Shown piece after piece: positions 33,252 to 42,685 of a stretch of 44,506 nucleotides of DNA. A program made the position numbers and the translations under genes. The notes below the pieces were generated by a model, which saw only the letters and a list, made by a program, of their open reading frames with translations, ran no database searches and was not told the DNA's origin. Each line of letters starts with the position of its first letter. Within the stretch, counting starts at the first letter, position 1. Source of the DNA: Rickettsiales bacterium (GTDB lineage Bacteria; Pseudomonadota; Alphaproteobacteria; Rickettsiales; UBA1997); NCBI GenBank assembly GCA_018969185.1, contig JAGWYT010000010.1:1-44506 (forward strand), read 5' to 3'.

Positions 33252-33363
33252 GTTTAAACTCCTATTCGTTTTATTATTAATATTTCTGATTTATAAGCTA
33301 ACTTACAATCATGTGGCAATATGGTCTAAACACCATCTCACCTACTATAAGAGACCATTACAA

Positions 33364-34026
33364 CTATCTTATAGAAAATTTTTGTGCTATTTCAACCAGC
33401 TTCTCAAAAATGAGGGGCATCTCTTTTAAAGCATCAATTGAATAAAGCAAGTTCTTTTTTTTGTAATGTTCTATTAAATTTGAAGATGACTCATGATAAA
33501 CTTGAAGTCTTTTTTTAACAGACATCCTATTATCATCAGGTCTACTTTCAAATTCATTAGATCCACAATTATCGCAAACCTCGTCTTTTTTAGTTGGTTT
33601 GAAATAAGAATTATAAATCACTCCACATTTTGAACAAGAAAAACGCCCTGATATTCTTTTTACCAGAATATCATCACTTGCTTCAAAATTAATTACAGCA
33701 TTGATTTTTTTGCCCAAAGACTCAAGCATCTCATCAAAAGCAAGCGCTTGTTCTAAAGTTCTTGGAAAACCATCAACTATAAATCCATCATTACAATCAT
33801 TTTGAGATATTCTACCTCTAATAATGTCAATTACTACAGCATCAGGAACTAACTTTCCTGCATTCATATAGTCTTGTGCCATTATACCTATTTCTGTTTT
33901 CATCGCCGCTTCATTTCTTAAAACATCCCCTGTAGAAATAGTTGGGATTTTTAATTTTTTAGCAAGCATAGCCGATTGAGTTCCTTTACCAGAACCTGGA
34001 GGACCCATGAAAATTATATTAGTCAT
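33364..34026 (-). CDS. adk: Adenylate kinase with zinc-binding lid
   Basis: Adk equilibrates ATP, ADP and AMP. The 220-residue protein starts with the P-loop GPPGSGKGTQS (about 7-17). It has DGFPRTLEQA and a lid with four cysteines in two pairs (CSKCG and CDNCG), the zinc-binding long form. Its 1-base spacing after secY is the common secY-adk order of this group. A Shine-Dalgarno-like AAGGAGA lies 5 bases before its ATG, one of few clear ones in the region. Confidence 0.97.
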   Translation of the reverse strand: MTNIIFMGPPGSGKGTQSAMLAKKLKIPTISTGDVLRNEAAMKTEIGIMAQDYMNAGKLVPDAVVIDIIRGRISQNDCNDGFIVDGFPRTLEQALAFDEMLESLGKKINAVINFEASDDILVKRISGRFSCSKCGVIYNSYFKPTKKDEVCDNCGSNEFESRPDDNRMSVKKRLQVYHESSSNLIEHYKKKNLLYSIDALKEMPLIFEKLVEIAQKFSIR

Positions 34027-34027
34027 A

Positions 34028-35311
34028 TTATCTCCTTATCCTTACTCTTCTTTTTCTAGTATTATTACCACTATATTTACCAGCAAACATATATGATTGA
34101 ACCTGATTTATTAAATCAAGCACAACGTTAACCATGATTAGAATTCCTGTTCCACCAATATGCAAAGGAATTGAATAATTTGTTACCAAAATTTCTGGCG
34201 CGATACAAACAAAAATCAAATAAATTGCACCAATTAAAGTAAGACGAGAAACTATTTTATCAAGATGAGCTGAAGTATTTGCTCCCGGTCTAATACCAAG
34301 TATGAAACAATTACTCTTTTTTAAATTTCCAGCAACTTCTTCAGTATTAAAAATTATCGAAGAATAAAAATAAGAGAAAAATAAAATTAAAGATGCAAAT
34401 AAAGCCAGATATAATGGCCCGCCTCTTCTCAACATTGAAATTAGAAAATCACCATCTCCTCCAGTAAATTGCATTATTGCTGAAGGAAACATCAAAATTG
34501 AACTAGCAAAAATTGGCGGGATAACGCCAGAAACGTTAAGTTTTAATGGTAAAAATGATGAATCATTCATACCAGAAGCTCTCATCATAGCTCCATTTGG
34601 ATATTGAATTTTTATACGTTTATGAGTTTTTTCAACGAAACATACAAAAAGCAAGAAACCAGCAAAAGTTACAAAAAAGAATACTACGGTTAACCATGAA
34701 TATATACCAGTTCTTGAAAGATCAAAAACTTGAATGATTGTCGCAGGAAGCGAAGAAACAATACCAACGAAAATTATCAAAGAAATACCATTACCAACAC
34801 CAGAAGAAGTTATTTTTTCACCAAACCACATCAACATTACTGTTCCACCAACAAGACTAACGCAAGTTGTCCACATAAAAATTGGGGAATCAGAAACAAA
34901 AGCGCTTTGTTCGCCATTGCTTAAAGCGTAATAAACACCAAGAGATTGGAAAAATGCTAAAACGATAGTAAGGTATCTGGTATATTGATTTATCTTAGCT
35001 CTACCATATTCACCATCTTTTTTTAGAGCCTCAAGACCTTTATACATAGAAGTTAGAAGCTGCATGATAATTGATGCAGTGATATAAGGCATAATGTTAA
35101 GAGCGAAAATACTCATTCTTTGCAAAGCCCCTCCGGAGAAGAGATTTACCATACCAAAAATATCAGCTTTAGAACTGTCGAAGAATTTTTTTAAGACATC
35201 AAGATCCACACCCGGAATCGGCACGAAAGTGCCAAATCTATAGATAAGAAGAATAAAAATCGTAAATAATATTCTATTTTTTAATTCTGAGCTTGAAGCT
35301 TGAGATGACAC
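34028..35311 (-). CDS. secY: Protein translocase subunit SecY
   Basis: SecY is the channel of the Sec translocon in the inner membrane. The 427-residue protein has about ten membrane helices and the family pieces FGTFVPIPGVD, FSGGALQRMSIFALNIMPYI in parts, and GEKITSSGVGNGISLIIF. The C-terminus (KYSGNNTRKRRVRIRR) is basic and faces the cytosol. It partners SecE/SecG (not in window) and receives SRP cargo from Ffh. It follows rplO by 25 bases and precedes adk by 1. Confidence 0.97.
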   Translation of the reverse strand: MSSQASSSELKNRILFTIFILLIYRFGTFVPIPGVDLDVLKKFFDSSKADIFGMVNLFSGGALQRMSIFALNIMPYITASIIMQLLTSMYKGLEALKKDGEYGRAKINQYTRYLTIVLAFFQSLGVYYALSNGEQSAFVSDSPIFMWTTCVSLVGGTVMLMWFGEKITSSGVGNGISLIIFVGIVSSLPATIIQVFDLSRTGIYSWLTVVFFFVTFAGFLLFVCFVEKTHKRIKIQYPNGAMMRASGMNDSSFLPLKLNVSGVIPPIFASSILMFPSAIMQFTGGDGDFLISMLRRGGPLYLALFASLILFFSYFYSSIIFNTEEVAGNLKKSNCFILGIRPGANTSAHLDKIVSRLTLIGAIYLIFVCIAPEILVTNYSIPLHIGGTGILIMVNVVLDLINQVQSYMFAGKYSGNNTRKRRVRIRR

Positions 35312-35336
35312 AGTTTTATTAATTTTTTAGTCTTTA

Positions 35337-35771
35337 TTAGGCAAATGCTTTGGCTTTTGCAGAATAGCTATCTACCGCAACTTTAAAACTAGCTTTAACT
35401 GAACTATCTTTGCCCATCAATAATTTCACTTTAGAATTCTTATCTTTGATAAGACCGTATTTTTCTAAAGTTTCTTTATTAACTGCTGAAGAAGTATCAA
35501 TTTTGTTTTTATTTACCAAATTGATAATATCATTGATATTAACTGCTTCATATTCCTTTCTAAGAACATTTACAAAGCCTCTTTTTGGTAATCTCATATG
35601 AACCGGAGTCTGACCACCTTCAAAACCTTTTACAGAATGATGACCAGTTCTAGCCTTTTGACCTTTTACACCGCGTCCTGAAGTTTTACCTTTACCAGAA
35701 CCGATACCACGACCAACTCTGATGCGGCTATTTCTTTTAATTTTTGCTAAATTAGTTAATGAGATAGACAT
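35337..35771 (-). CDS. rplO: Large-subunit ribosomal protein L15
   Basis: L15 joins late in 50S assembly. The 144-residue protein has [24 protein letters not shown] in the usual Gly/Lys-rich N-terminus and [18 protein letters not shown] in the middle, both cited only in part. The C-terminal domain ([18 protein letters not shown]) ends KAFA. It lies 5 bases after rpmD. Confidence 0.96.
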   Translation of the reverse strand: MSISLTNLAKIKRNSRIRVGRGIGSGKGKTSGRGVKGQKARTGHHSVKGFEGGQTPVHMRLPKRGFVNVLRKEYEAVNINDIINLVNKNKIDTSSAVNKETLEKYGLIKDKNSKVKLLMGKDSSVKASFKVAVDSYSAKAKAFA

Positions 35772-35776
35772 TTTAA

Positions 35777-35977
35777 TTACACTAATGAAATTTTAATTAC
35801 ATGATTAACCTTTCTCACCATTCCAAGAATTGCGTTAGAACATGTTAATTCGGCAGCGCTGCCGATTCCTCTAAGACCAAGACCAATAAGACTCGCTTTT
35901 TGTCTGTCATTCATTTTTGATCCGCCTTTTACTTGTGTAATGCGAACCTTTTTATTTAAAAAATTATCCAATTGCAT
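35777..35977 (-). CDS. rpmD: Large-subunit ribosomal protein L30
   Basis: L30 is a small 50S protein. The 66-residue protein has [18 protein letters not shown] and [15 protein letters not shown], the typical L30 core in parts, and ends [10 protein letters not shown]. Bacterial L30 is about 58-60 residues, so this one has a slightly longer N-terminus ([10 protein letters not shown]). It lies 2 bases after rpsE and 5 before rplO. Confidence 0.93.
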   Translation of the reverse strand: MQLDNFLNKKVRITQVKGGSKMNDRQKASLIGLGLRGIGSAAELTCSNAILGMVRKVNHVIKISLV

Positions 35978-35979
35978 GG

Positions 35980-36537
35980 CTATTCGTTATTTATGTTAAG
36001 AGCTTGATTTCTTCTTTTAACTATCTCAGAAATTTCTTTAGATCTTTTTTCTGCAATAATTTTTGGAGATGTTAATAATTTCAAAGCAGCGAAAGTTGCT
36101 CCAACCATGTTATAAGGGTTAGAAGTACCAACTGATTTTGCAACTACATCGCGAATTCCAGCACATTCAAAAACTGCACGCATAGGACCACCAGCAATAA
36201 CTCCAGTACCTGCAGGAGCTGATCTCAAATAAACCTTAGCTGAACAAAATCTACCAAAAATATCATGATGAATTGTTCTCCCTTCTTTTAAGGCAATTTT
36301 AGTCATAGCTTTTTTAGCAGCCTCAAATGCTTTATTTTTAGCATCAGAAACTTCTGTTGCGTTACCTTTTCCAACACCAACTTTGCCATTTTTATCGCCA
36401 ACAACCACTAAAGCAGCGAATGAAAGGTTTTTACCGCCTTTTACTGTTTTAGAAACTTTATTTACTGAAATTAATCTTTCTACAATTTCAGCAGCGTTAT
36501 TGTTGTTGTTATTATTATTTTTAGCTTGTTTTGACAT
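35980..36537 (-). CDS. rpsE: Small-subunit ribosomal protein S5 with poly-Asn N-terminus
   Basis: S5 aids translational accuracy and mRNA unwinding at the entry site. The 185-residue protein has the double-stranded RNA-binding domain ([31 protein letters not shown]) and the C-terminal fold ([20 protein letters not shown] in parts, [13 protein letters not shown]). The N-terminus has eight Asn in a row, encoded by an AAT/AAC repeat that could slip. Spacing to rplR upstream is 11 bases. Confidence 0.97.
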   Translation of the reverse strand: MSKQAKNNNNNNNNAAEIVERLISVNKVSKTVKGGKNLSFAALVVVGDKNGKVGVGKGNATEVSDAKNKAFEAAKKAMTKIALKEGRTIHHDIFGRFCSAKVYLRSAPAGTGVIAGGPMRAVFECAGIRDVVAKSVGTSNPYNMVGATFAALKLLTSPKIIAEKRSKEISEIVKRRNQALNINNE

Positions 36538-36548
36538 GATATTCTTAA

Positions 36549-36893
36549 TTAAAATTGTAGTCCAGCTTCACGGCAAGAATCAGCTAAAGCCTTAACTCTT
36601 CCATTATAAGCATAAGCTCCTTTATCGAAAACAACTTTCGTAATGCCTGCTTTTAAACATTTTTCAGCAAAAGTTTTTCCAACTAATTTAGCTTTTTCAA
36701 TTCCACTAATTTTTTTATTCTCTTCAAAATTCAAAGTTGAGAAAGATTGTAAAACCTTTCCATCAACTGAAATAAGTTGAGCTGAGAAATTTTTATTAGA
36801 TCTAGCAACCACAATTTTTGGTCTAAGACCTTTGTTTCTCTTAGCAATATTGCCTTTAACTCTATATTTTCTTCTTTCGTACTTAGTAAGCAT
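36549..36893 (-). CDS. rplR: Large-subunit ribosomal protein L18
   Basis: L18 binds 5S rRNA with L5. The 114-residue protein has [34 protein letters not shown] and [22 protein letters not shown] at the end, cited in parts. GRVKALAD with REAGL is the family signature. The start overlaps the rplF stop by one base. The length is close to the usual 117. Confidence 0.96.
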   Translation of the reverse strand: MLTKYERRKYRVKGNIAKRNKGLRPKIVVARSNKNFSAQLISVDGKVLQSFSTLNFEENKKISGIEKAKLVGKTFAEKCLKAGITKVVFDKGAYAYNGRVKALADSCREAGLQF

Positions 36894-37429
36894 TATTTCT
36901 TTTTACCCTCTTTTCTTAAAATTTGTTTTCCAAGAATCTTTACACCTTTACCTTTGTAAGGTTCAGGCTTTCTAAATGAGATAATTTCTGACGCTACTTG
37001 ACCAACCAAAACCTTGTCATCCCCTGAAAGAACAATAAGATTTGGTTTTTCAAAAGCAGCTACAATTCCTTTTGGTAAGGAATAGAAAATTTCATGACTA
37101 TAACCTAAAGTCAGAATTAAAACTCCTTTTTCAACAGCAGCTTTGTAACCAACGCCATTAACTTCTAAAGTCACTTTAAATGGCTCTTTTAAACCAAGAA
37201 CTATGTTCTTGATGTTATTTCTGTCCATACCAATAAATTTTGATATATCAGAAACAGCTCCTTTATCCGCAGTTAACTTAATTTCATTATTCTGGTTAGT
37301 AATTTTTATTCCAGAAGTTACTTTATAAGTTTTTTTTACTTTACCATTGTCAAAAGTTAGCACGTTATCACTAACTGCAACTTTAATATTTTCAGGTAAT
37401 TTTACTGGTAGTTTTCCTACTCTAGACAT
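36893..37429 (-). CDS. rplF: Large-subunit ribosomal protein L6
   Basis: L6 sits near the factor-binding site of the 50S. The 178-residue protein starts MSRVGKLPVKLPENIKV. Its two similar domains end with PEPYKGKGVKILGKQILRKEGKKK, cited as PYKGKGV and the basic tail, the L6 signature. GYSHEIFY is conserved in domain two. It follows rpsH by 12 bases and overlaps rplR by one. Confidence 0.97.
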   Translation of the reverse strand: MSRVGKLPVKLPENIKVAVSDNVLTFDNGKVKKTYKVTSGIKITNQNNEIKLTADKGAVSDISKFIGMDRNNIKNIVLGLKEPFKVTLEVNGVGYKAAVEKGVLILTLGYSHEIFYSLPKGIVAAFEKPNLIVLSGDDKVLVGQVASEIISFRKPEPYKGKGVKILGKQILRKEGKKK

Positions 37430-37441
37430 ATTATTCGTAAA

Positions 37442-37840
37442 TTAAAATATTTTTAGCAAAATTTCGCCACCAAGCTTTTTATTTCTTGCTTCATGATCAG
37501 AAATAACTCCTTTGGAAGTTGAGATTATAACTAATCCCAAACCATTTTTTACAGAAGGTATTTCTTCAGAGCCACAATAAACTCTTCTTCCCGGTTTAGA
37601 TACAACTGAGATTTCGCTTACTACCGGAGCTGAATAGTGATATTTCAAATGAATATCAAATTTTGCTGCAGCACCTTTTTCTTGTACTTTACTATAATTA
37701 AGAATGAAACCTTCATCCTTTAAAATTTTTAAAATATTCTCTCTTAGTTTAGATACAGGAGAAGAAATTACATCTCTTCTAACCATGTAACCATTTTTGA
37801 TTCTTGCAACTAAATCTGAAACTGGATGATTAACCGACAT
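37442..37840 (-). CDS. rpsH: Small-subunit ribosomal protein S8
   Basis: S8 binds central-domain 16S rRNA early in assembly and, in E. coli, represses the spc operon. The 132-residue protein starts MSVNHPVSDLVARIKNG. It ends with GLGLVIISTSKGVISDHEARNKKLGGEILLKIF, cited as STSKGVISDHEARNK, the signature. It follows rpsN by 25 bases. No operator for S8 was examined. Confidence 0.97.
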   Translation of the reverse strand: MSVNHPVSDLVARIKNGYMVRRDVISSPVSKLRENILKILKDEGFILNYSKVQEKGAAAKFDIHLKYHYSAPVVSEISVVSKPGRRVYCGSEEIPSVKNGLGLVIISTSKGVISDHEARNKKLGGEILLKIF

Positions 37841-37865
37841 CTTTATTTAAATATTTATTATTATA

Positions 37866-38171
37866 TTACCAACTTGACTTAATTAAGCCAGGAATTTGCC
37901 CGAAAGAAGCTAATTCTCTAAGCGCAATTCTTGATAAACCGAATTTTCTAAAATTACCTCTTGGTCTGCCAGTTAAACTGCATCTATTTCTATATCTTGA
38001 AAAAGAGCCATCTCTTGGCATTTCAGAAAGTTTAATTTGTGCCATCAGTCTGTCTTCAAAAGAAGCTGATTGATCTTTACTGACCTCAATCAATTTTGAT
38101 CTTTTAGCTTCATGTAAGTGAGAAGTTTTTTCTCTTACTTTATTTCTTCTGATTAAAGATTTTTTTGCCAT
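37866..38171 (-). CDS. rpsN: Small-subunit ribosomal protein S14, zinc-free type
   Basis: S14 is in the 30S head. The 101-residue protein has [14 protein letters not shown] and [21 protein letters not shown] in parts, with RALR-like ALRELAS near the end and PGLIKSSW as the conserved last residues. It lacks the four-Cys zinc site and is of the long zinc-free form usual in proteobacteria. It follows rplE by 4 bases. Confidence 0.97.
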   Translation of the reverse strand: MAKKSLIRRNKVREKTSHLHEAKRSKLIEVSKDQSASFEDRLMAQIKLSEMPRDGSFSRYRNRCSLTGRPRGNFRKFGLSRIALRELASFGQIPGLIKSSW

Positions 38172-38175
38172 TTTA

Positions 38176-38715
38176 TTATTTTATTGGAAGATTTAACTTT
38201 TTAAGTAAATATAGTGATTCTTCTTTTGTTTTAGCAGTCGTCACTATAGTAATATTCATACCAAATATCTTCATAATATTATCAAGATCAACTTCTAAGA
38301 AGATGTTATGTTCTTTCACACCAAAGCTATAATGACCGCTTTGATTGAATCCTTTTGCTGATAGGCCTCTGAAGTCTCTAATTCTTGGTAGAGCAATATT
38401 CACCAATCTATCAAAGAATTCATACATTTTTTTACCTCTTAAGGTCACTCTGCAACCAATTGGTAAATCCTTTCTTAATTTGAAAGTAGAAATCGCCTTG
38501 CGAGATTTTGTTAATACTGCTTTTTGACCAGCAATGTTAGACACTTGAGTTGACAAGTAAGACAAGAATTTATTGTCGCTATCAACAGCTTTTATTCCAA
38601 CGTTAAGACTTACCATTTTTAATCTTGGAATTTCCAAGTCATTGGTATAAGAGAACTTTTTCTTTAAATCAGAAATAGAATCTTTATATATTTTTTCAGT
38701 TAATGTTTGCATCAC
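38176..38715 (-). CDS. rplE: Large-subunit ribosomal protein L5
   Basis: L5 binds 5S rRNA and contacts the P-site tRNA. The 179-residue protein has [41 protein letters not shown] and [16 protein letters not shown] near the end. The RDFRGLS segment in the middle is typical. It lies 5 bases after rplX and 4 before rpsN. Confidence 0.97.
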   Translation of the reverse strand: MMQTLTEKIYKDSISDLKKKFSYTNDLEIPRLKMVSLNVGIKAVDSDNKFLSYLSTQVSNIAGQKAVLTKSRKAISTFKLRKDLPIGCRVTLRGKKMYEFFDRLVNIALPRIRDFRGLSAKGFNQSGHYSFGVKEHNIFLEVDLDNIMKIFGMNITIVTTAKTKEESLYLLKKLNLPIK

Positions 38716-38720
38716 TTAAG

Positions 38721-39038
38721 CTAATCAATTTTTTTGCCAGATTTTTTAGAAACACGATATTTTCTAGTAAATTTTTTACCTTCACCAGAATCTATAACAA
38801 ATTTTACTTTTACTGCTTTACCATCTTCAGCGTGAGCAATATTTGAAATATGAATTGGCTTTTCAACTTTCAATATTTGACCAGGTGTAGAAGAAGTTGG
38901 TTTTTTGTGAATAGTAGCAAGATTAACACCTTCTACAACCACTTTATTACCGTCAATTGCAGTAATTTTACCAGTTTTACCTCTATTAGATCCAGCAATT
39001 ACAATTACTGAATCATTTTTTTTGAATTTATTAGCCAT
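38721..39038 (-). CDS. rplX: Large-subunit ribosomal protein L24
   Basis: L24 starts 50S assembly. The 105-residue protein has the KOW motif (NDSVIVIAGSNRGKTGKI, cited as GSNRGKTGKI). EGVNLATIHKKPT and PIHISNIAH follow, and a basic end KYRVSKKSGKKID. The length is typical. It follows rplN by one base. Confidence 0.96.
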   Translation of the reverse strand: MANKFKKNDSVIVIAGSNRGKTGKITAIDGNKVVVEGVNLATIHKKPTSSTPGQILKVEKPIHISNIAHAEDGKAVKVKFVIDSGEGKKFTRKYRVSKKSGKKID

Positions 39039-39039
39039 A

Positions 39040-39408
39040 TTATATAACCTCCGAAGCTAATGAAGCGATTTTAAGGAAGTTCTTTTGTCTAACTTCCCTT
39101 GCAATTGGTCCGAAAACACGAGTAGCAATTGGCTCTCCGTCCTTGTCAACCAACACTACAGCATTATCATCAAACTTAACAAAACTGCCGTCATTTCTAA
39201 CAATTTTGCTTTTAGTTCTAACTATAACTCCTTTAGCAACTTGACCTTTTTTAACTTTTGAACCAGGAATTACACTAGTAATTGATAGAACAATTATTTC
39301 GCCAACTCCAGTAATCATGTGGTCACTACCACCTAATACTTTAATACATGTAGCGGTTTTAGCTCCTGAGTTATCAGCTACCACTAAACTTGTTTGCATT
39401 TGAATCAT
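39040..39408 (-). CDS. rplN: Large-subunit ribosomal protein L14
   Basis: L14 binds near L19 at the intersubunit face and is the target of the silencing factor RsfS. The 122-residue protein starts [17 protein letters not shown] and has [27 protein letters not shown] and [13 protein letters not shown]-like [12 protein letters not shown], cited in parts. Family-typical length. It follows rpsQ by 21 bases. Confidence 0.97.
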   Translation of the reverse strand: MIQMQTSLVVADNSGAKTATCIKVLGGSDHMITGVGEIIVLSITSVIPGSKVKKGQVAKGVIVRTKSKIVRNDGSFVKFDDNAVVLVDKDGEPIATRVFGPIAREVRQKNFLKIASLASEVI

Positions 39409-39429
39409 TTTAGTCTAGACCAAATTTTA

Positions 39430-39645
39430 TTAATTAACTTTTAAAGCCCATTTCTTGTTTTTAGAAACAGGTTTTGAACTTACAATTTCAACTTCATCAC
39501 CGACATTTACTTTTTGTCCTTTTGAATCAACTAAGTAATTCTTATGGGTAGTAAGATATTTACCGTAACGAGGATGTTTTTTAAAGGCTGTAGAAACAGC
39601 TTTAAAAGTTTTATCATCAATGATGTTTAAGATTTTTACTTTCAT
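39430..39645 (-). CDS. rpsQ: Small-subunit ribosomal protein S17
   Basis: S17 binds the 5' domain of 16S rRNA. The 71-residue protein has AFKKHPRYGKYLTTHKNYLV (cited as HPRYGKY) and VGDEVEIVSSKPVSKNKKW, the OB-fold signature. It is shorter than the E. coli protein (84) but in the range for this group. It lies 2 bases after rpmC. Confidence 0.95.
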   Translation of the reverse strand: MKVKILNIIDDKTFKAVSTAFKKHPRYGKYLTTHKNYLVDSKGQKVNVGDEVEIVSSKPVSKNKKWALKVN

Positions 39646-39647
39646 AT

Positions 39648-39830
39648 TTACGCTTTCGCAGCTTTTTTATTATTAATCTTAGTGAATAATCTAGCAATTG
39701 CTTTCTTTTTAATTTTGAATTCTTTCACTATAGTTCCTTCACCTGAAGATGCTTTAACTCTCATCATCATAAGATCTTTCTTAAGAGATGCGATTTCAGA
39801 TAGCATTGAATTTTTTTCTTCTTTTTTCAT
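39648..39830 (-). CDS. rpmC: Large-subunit ribosomal protein L29
   Basis: L29 lies at the peptide exit tunnel, near the SRP docking site. The 60-residue helical protein has EIASLKKDLMMMRVKASSGE and KKKAIARLFTKINNKK, cited in parts, with the IARxxT-type motif. It starts MKKEEK. It lies 9 bases after rplP and 2 before rpsQ. Similarity is moderate because the protein is short. Confidence 0.9.
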   Translation of the reverse strand: MKKEEKNSMLSEIASLKKDLMMMRVKASSGEGTIVKEFKIKKKAIARLFTKINNKKAAKA

Positions 39831-39839
39831 GTCAAAAAA

Positions 39840-40253
39840 TTAAATCAAATTAACGATCTTTGTTTTAAAAGGTAATTTAGCAGCAGCCTTTTCCAAAGAG
39901 GTGATAGCTGAAGCATCATCAATACCATCAATTTCAAAAATGATTCTGCCTGGTTTGATTTTAGCAATGTAATATTCAACGTTACCTTTACCAGAACCCA
40001 TTCTCACTTCCGCCGGTTTTTTTGTAACTGGAGTGTGAGGGAAAACCATAATCCAAAGCTTTCCGGCTCTTTTCATATAACGAGTCACAACTTTTCTTGC
40101 TGACTCAATTTGTTTTGAATTTAGCTTACCTGGTTCAAGAGCTTTAAGACCAAAAGAACCAAATTTTAGGCTATTGCCATTAGAAGCAGCACCAAGGATC
40201 TTTTTACCACCCTTTTGCGATTTTCTATATTTCGTTTTTGCAGGAACTAACAT
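39840..40253 (-). CDS. rplP: Large-subunit ribosomal protein L16
   Basis: L16 lines the A-site region of the 50S. The 137-residue protein starts [15 protein letters not shown]. It has [31 protein letters not shown] in parts, with the signature [18 protein letters not shown]. All conserved pieces look intact. It lies one base after rpsC. Confidence 0.97.
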   Translation of the reverse strand: MLVPAKTKYRKSQKGGKKILGAASNGNSLKFGSFGLKALEPGKLNSKQIESARKVVTRYMKRAGKLWIMVFPHTPVTKKPAEVRMGSGKGNVEYYIAKIKPGRIIFEIDGIDDASAITSLEKAAAKLPFKTKIVNLI

Positions 40254-40254
40254 T

Positions 40255-40899
40255 TTATACTAATTTATTTGTTTTCTTTTCGTTTGTACCTTTGTAAATC
40301 CAAACTTTAACCCCTATAACTCCATAAGTAGTATAGGCATTTGCTGTAGCATAATCAATATTTCCTCTGATTGTATGAAGAGGAATTGATCCTTCTTTAT
40401 ACCATTCAGTTCTAGCGATTTCTGCACCGCCAAGTCTACCAGCAACAGAAACTTTAATTCCAAGCGCACCATATTTCATAGCAGATTGCATGGATTTTTT
40501 CATTACTTTCTTAAAAGCAGCACGACCTTCAAGTTGCTTAGCAATGCTTTGCGCAACTAGTGAAGAATTCAAATCTGGCTTATCAATTTCAACAATTTTA
40601 ACATCAACTTTTGCACCAGCAATTTTTTCAACTGCTCTGTTAATCTTTTCAATATCAAGACCTTTTTTACCAATCAAAACTCCAGGTTTTGAAGTCTTAA
40701 TGATAAGATTAATTTTATCAGATGGTCTTTCAATAACAATACTTCCAATACCGCAATGAGAATAGTTTTTCTTAACAAAATTTCTAATTGCTATATCATT
40801 GATAAGTTTTTTGGCATAGTTTTTATTATCATACCAAATTGACTCCCAGTTTTTATTATTGAGAAGCCTAAAACCAACCGGATTAACCTTTTGACCCAT
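40255..40899 (-). CDS. rpsC: Small-subunit ribosomal protein S3
   Basis: S3 forms part of the mRNA entry helicase of the 30S. The 214-residue protein starts [12 protein letters not shown]. The KH domain contains [14 protein letters not shown], and the C-terminal domain has [26 protein letters not shown] in parts (signature [10 protein letters not shown]). It follows rplV by 7 bases. Confidence 0.97.
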   Translation of the reverse strand: MGQKVNPVGFRLLNNKNWESIWYDNKNYAKKLINDIAIRNFVKKNYSHCGIGSIVIERPSDKINLIIKTSKPGVLIGKKGLDIEKINRAVEKIAGAKVDVKIVEIDKPDLNSSLVAQSIAKQLEGRAAFKKVMKKSMQSAMKYGALGIKVSVAGRLGGAEIARTEWYKEGSIPLHTIRGNIDYATANAYTTYGVIGVKVWIYKGTNEKKTNKLV

Positions 40900-40906
40900 T
40901 TTACCT

Positions 40907-41263
40907 CTATTTTGATTTTTCTTGTTTTTCTTCTAGCACAACTCTGATATTGCTAAAAGTTTTTAAAATTCTGCTTGATTTACCACGACCTCTCGCCGCA
41001 AATCTTTTTAATGCAAAAGCACGACCTACATCAATTCTTTTAATATATAGGTTATCAATATCCATGTTATGGTTATTCTCAGCATTTGACATCGCTGAAT
41101 AAACTAGACCACTAACAGTTGATGCAAGCTTTAAGTTAGAGAATTTCAAAAATTTTAAAACTTCTGAAACTTTTTTACCGGTTAAATTCCCAGTAATCTT
41201 CATAACCTTAAGAGGGCTTGATTTTACAGCATTTAAATAGGCTACCGCCAATTTCTCAGTCAT
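40907..41263 (-). CDS. rplV: Large-subunit ribosomal protein L22
   Basis: L22 lines the exit tunnel near the macrolide site. The 118-residue protein has SPLKVMKITGNLTGKKVSEVLKFLKF in parts. The C-terminal hairpin includes KRIDVGRAFALKRFAARGRGKSS (signature RFAARGRGKS). Length is typical. It follows rpsS by 3 bases. Confidence 0.96.
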   Translation of the reverse strand: MTEKLAVAYLNAVKSSPLKVMKITGNLTGKKVSEVLKFLKFSNLKLASTVSGLVYSAMSNAENNHNMDIDNLYIKRIDVGRAFALKRFAARGRGKSSRILKTFSNIRVVLEEKQEKSK

Positions 41264-41266
41264 ATC

Positions 41267-41545
41267 TTATGCGCTTTTAATTTTTTTATCTGCAGAATGA
41301 CCATAGAAGGTTCTAGTTGGAGCAAATTCTCCAAACTTATGACCCACCATTCCTTCTGTAACTAATACTGATACAAATTTTTTACCATTATGCACAGCAA
41401 AATTAACACCCACAAATTGTGGTAAAATTGTTGACCTTCTAGACCAAGTTTTAATAATTGGTTTTTTCGAAGAATTAACATAATCTCTTGCTTTTTTTAG
41501 CAAATATCCATCTACAAATGGTACTTTCCAAGCTGATCTAGGCAT
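41267..41545 (-). CDS. rpsS: Small-subunit ribosomal protein S19
   Basis: S19 pairs with S13 in the 30S head. The 92-residue protein starts [16 protein letters not shown]. It has [15 protein letters not shown] and [17 protein letters not shown], the signature GHKFGEFxPTR. It follows rplB by 13 bases. No anomaly is seen. Confidence 0.97.
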   Translation of the reverse strand: MPRSAWKVPFVDGYLLKKARDYVNSSKKPIIKTWSRRSTILPQFVGVNFAVHNGKKFVSVLVTEGMVGHKFGEFAPTRTFYGHSADKKIKSA

Positions 41546-41558
41546 ATTTAATATTTAA

Positions 41559-42392
41559 TTATTTAGCGCGTCTTGATTTAACAATAAAACGATTAGTAGT
41601 TTTATTTCTTTTCCTAGTAATCTTACCTTTAGCAGATTTACCAGTAGGAGAAACAGGATGTCTACCACCTGAAGTTTTACCTTCGCCACCACCGTGTGGG
41701 TGATCAACAGGGTTCATTACAACACCTCTAACGGTTGGTCTAATACCAAGCCATCTTGATCTACCAGCTTTACCAATAGAAACGTTTTTGTTGTCGATGT
41801 TTGAAGCTGAACCGATAGTTGCCATACAATCAAGTAGGAACAATCTGATTTCTCCTGATTGCATTTTTAACAAAGCATATCCACCATCTTTTCCAACCAA
41901 TTGTGCGTATGTTCCAGCTGATCTTGCAACCGCACCACCACAACCTGGTTTTAATTCAACATTGTGAATAATACTTCCAATTGGAATCACTGAAAGTGGC
42001 ATTGCATTACCAATTTTAACGTCGATCAATTGTCTTGAAGACATGATTTTTTCACCGGCAGCCAATTTGTGAGGAGCCAAGATGTAAGAATACACGCCAT
42101 CAGAATATTTCAATAACGCAATGAAAGCAGTACGATTTGGATCATATTCAATTCTTTCAACTACAGCCTCAACGTCATATCTATCTCTCTTAAAATCAAT
42201 AACTCTAAAAGATTTTTTATGACCGCCAGACTTGTGACGAACAGTAATGTGACCAATATTATTTCTTCCTGCATTCTCAGAAACATTAGTCGTAAGAATT
42301 TTCATAGGAGATCCTTTCCACAATTCACTTCTGTCAATTGTGATAAGCTGTCTCAAAGATGGAGTTATAGCTTTATAATTTTTAAGAGCCAT
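41559..42392 (-). CDS. rplB: Large-subunit ribosomal protein L2
   Basis: L2 is needed for subunit joining and peptidyl transfer. The 277-residue protein has [42 protein letters not shown] in parts and the signature [18 protein letters not shown] near the C-terminus, with the invariant His. It lies 2 bases after rplW. The start [16 protein letters not shown] is typical. Confidence 0.98.
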   Translation of the reverse strand: MALKNYKAITPSLRQLITIDRSELWKGSPMKILTTNVSENAGRNNIGHITVRHKSGGHKKSFRVIDFKRDRYDVEAVVERIEYDPNRTAFIALLKYSDGVYSYILAPHKLAAGEKIMSSRQLIDVKIGNAMPLSVIPIGSIIHNVELKPGCGGAVARSAGTYAQLVGKDGGYALLKMQSGEIRLFLLDCMATIGSASNIDNKNVSIGKAGRSRWLGIRPTVRGVVMNPVDHPHGGGEGKTSGGRHPVSPTGKSAKGKITRKRNKTTNRFIVKSRRAK

Positions 42393-42394
42393 TT

Positions 42395-42682
42395 TTATGA
42401 ACCAAAGTTAATTGATTGACCTTCTTTCAAAGTGACAATCGCTTTTTTATATGATTTTCTTTTACCTTCAACGCCTTTAAACCTTTTTGTTTTTGGCTTT
42501 GTGTTGATGATGTTTATTTTATCAACTTCAACGTTAAAAATCTTTTTAACCAAAGAAGCAATCTCGCCTTTATGGCAAGTAGAATCAACTTCAAAATGGT
42601 ATTTATTATCAGGTAATTGCTTATTTGATTTTTCAGTATAAACAAGACCTTTAATTTTATCGTAATTTACTAGAGCCGACAT
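42395..42682 (-). CDS. rplW: Large-subunit ribosomal protein L23
   Basis: L23 is the docking site for trigger factor and SRP at the tunnel exit. The 95-residue protein has [20 protein letters not shown] in parts, [25 protein letters not shown] in parts and a tail [18 protein letters not shown]. It lies 3 bases after rplD. The K-rich loop KPKTKRFKG is typical. Confidence 0.95.
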   Translation of the reverse strand: MSALVNYDKIKGLVYTEKSNKQLPDNKYHFEVDSTCHKGEIASLVKKIFNVEVDKINIINTKPKTKRFKGVEGKRKSYKKAIVTLKEGQSINFGS

Positions 42683-42685
42683 TTT

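Noticed and set aside
33252-33363. Possible rpmJ (L36) between adk and rpsM
   Set aside because: No frame with the L36 cysteine pattern was seen in the gap; the gene may be elsewhere or missing.
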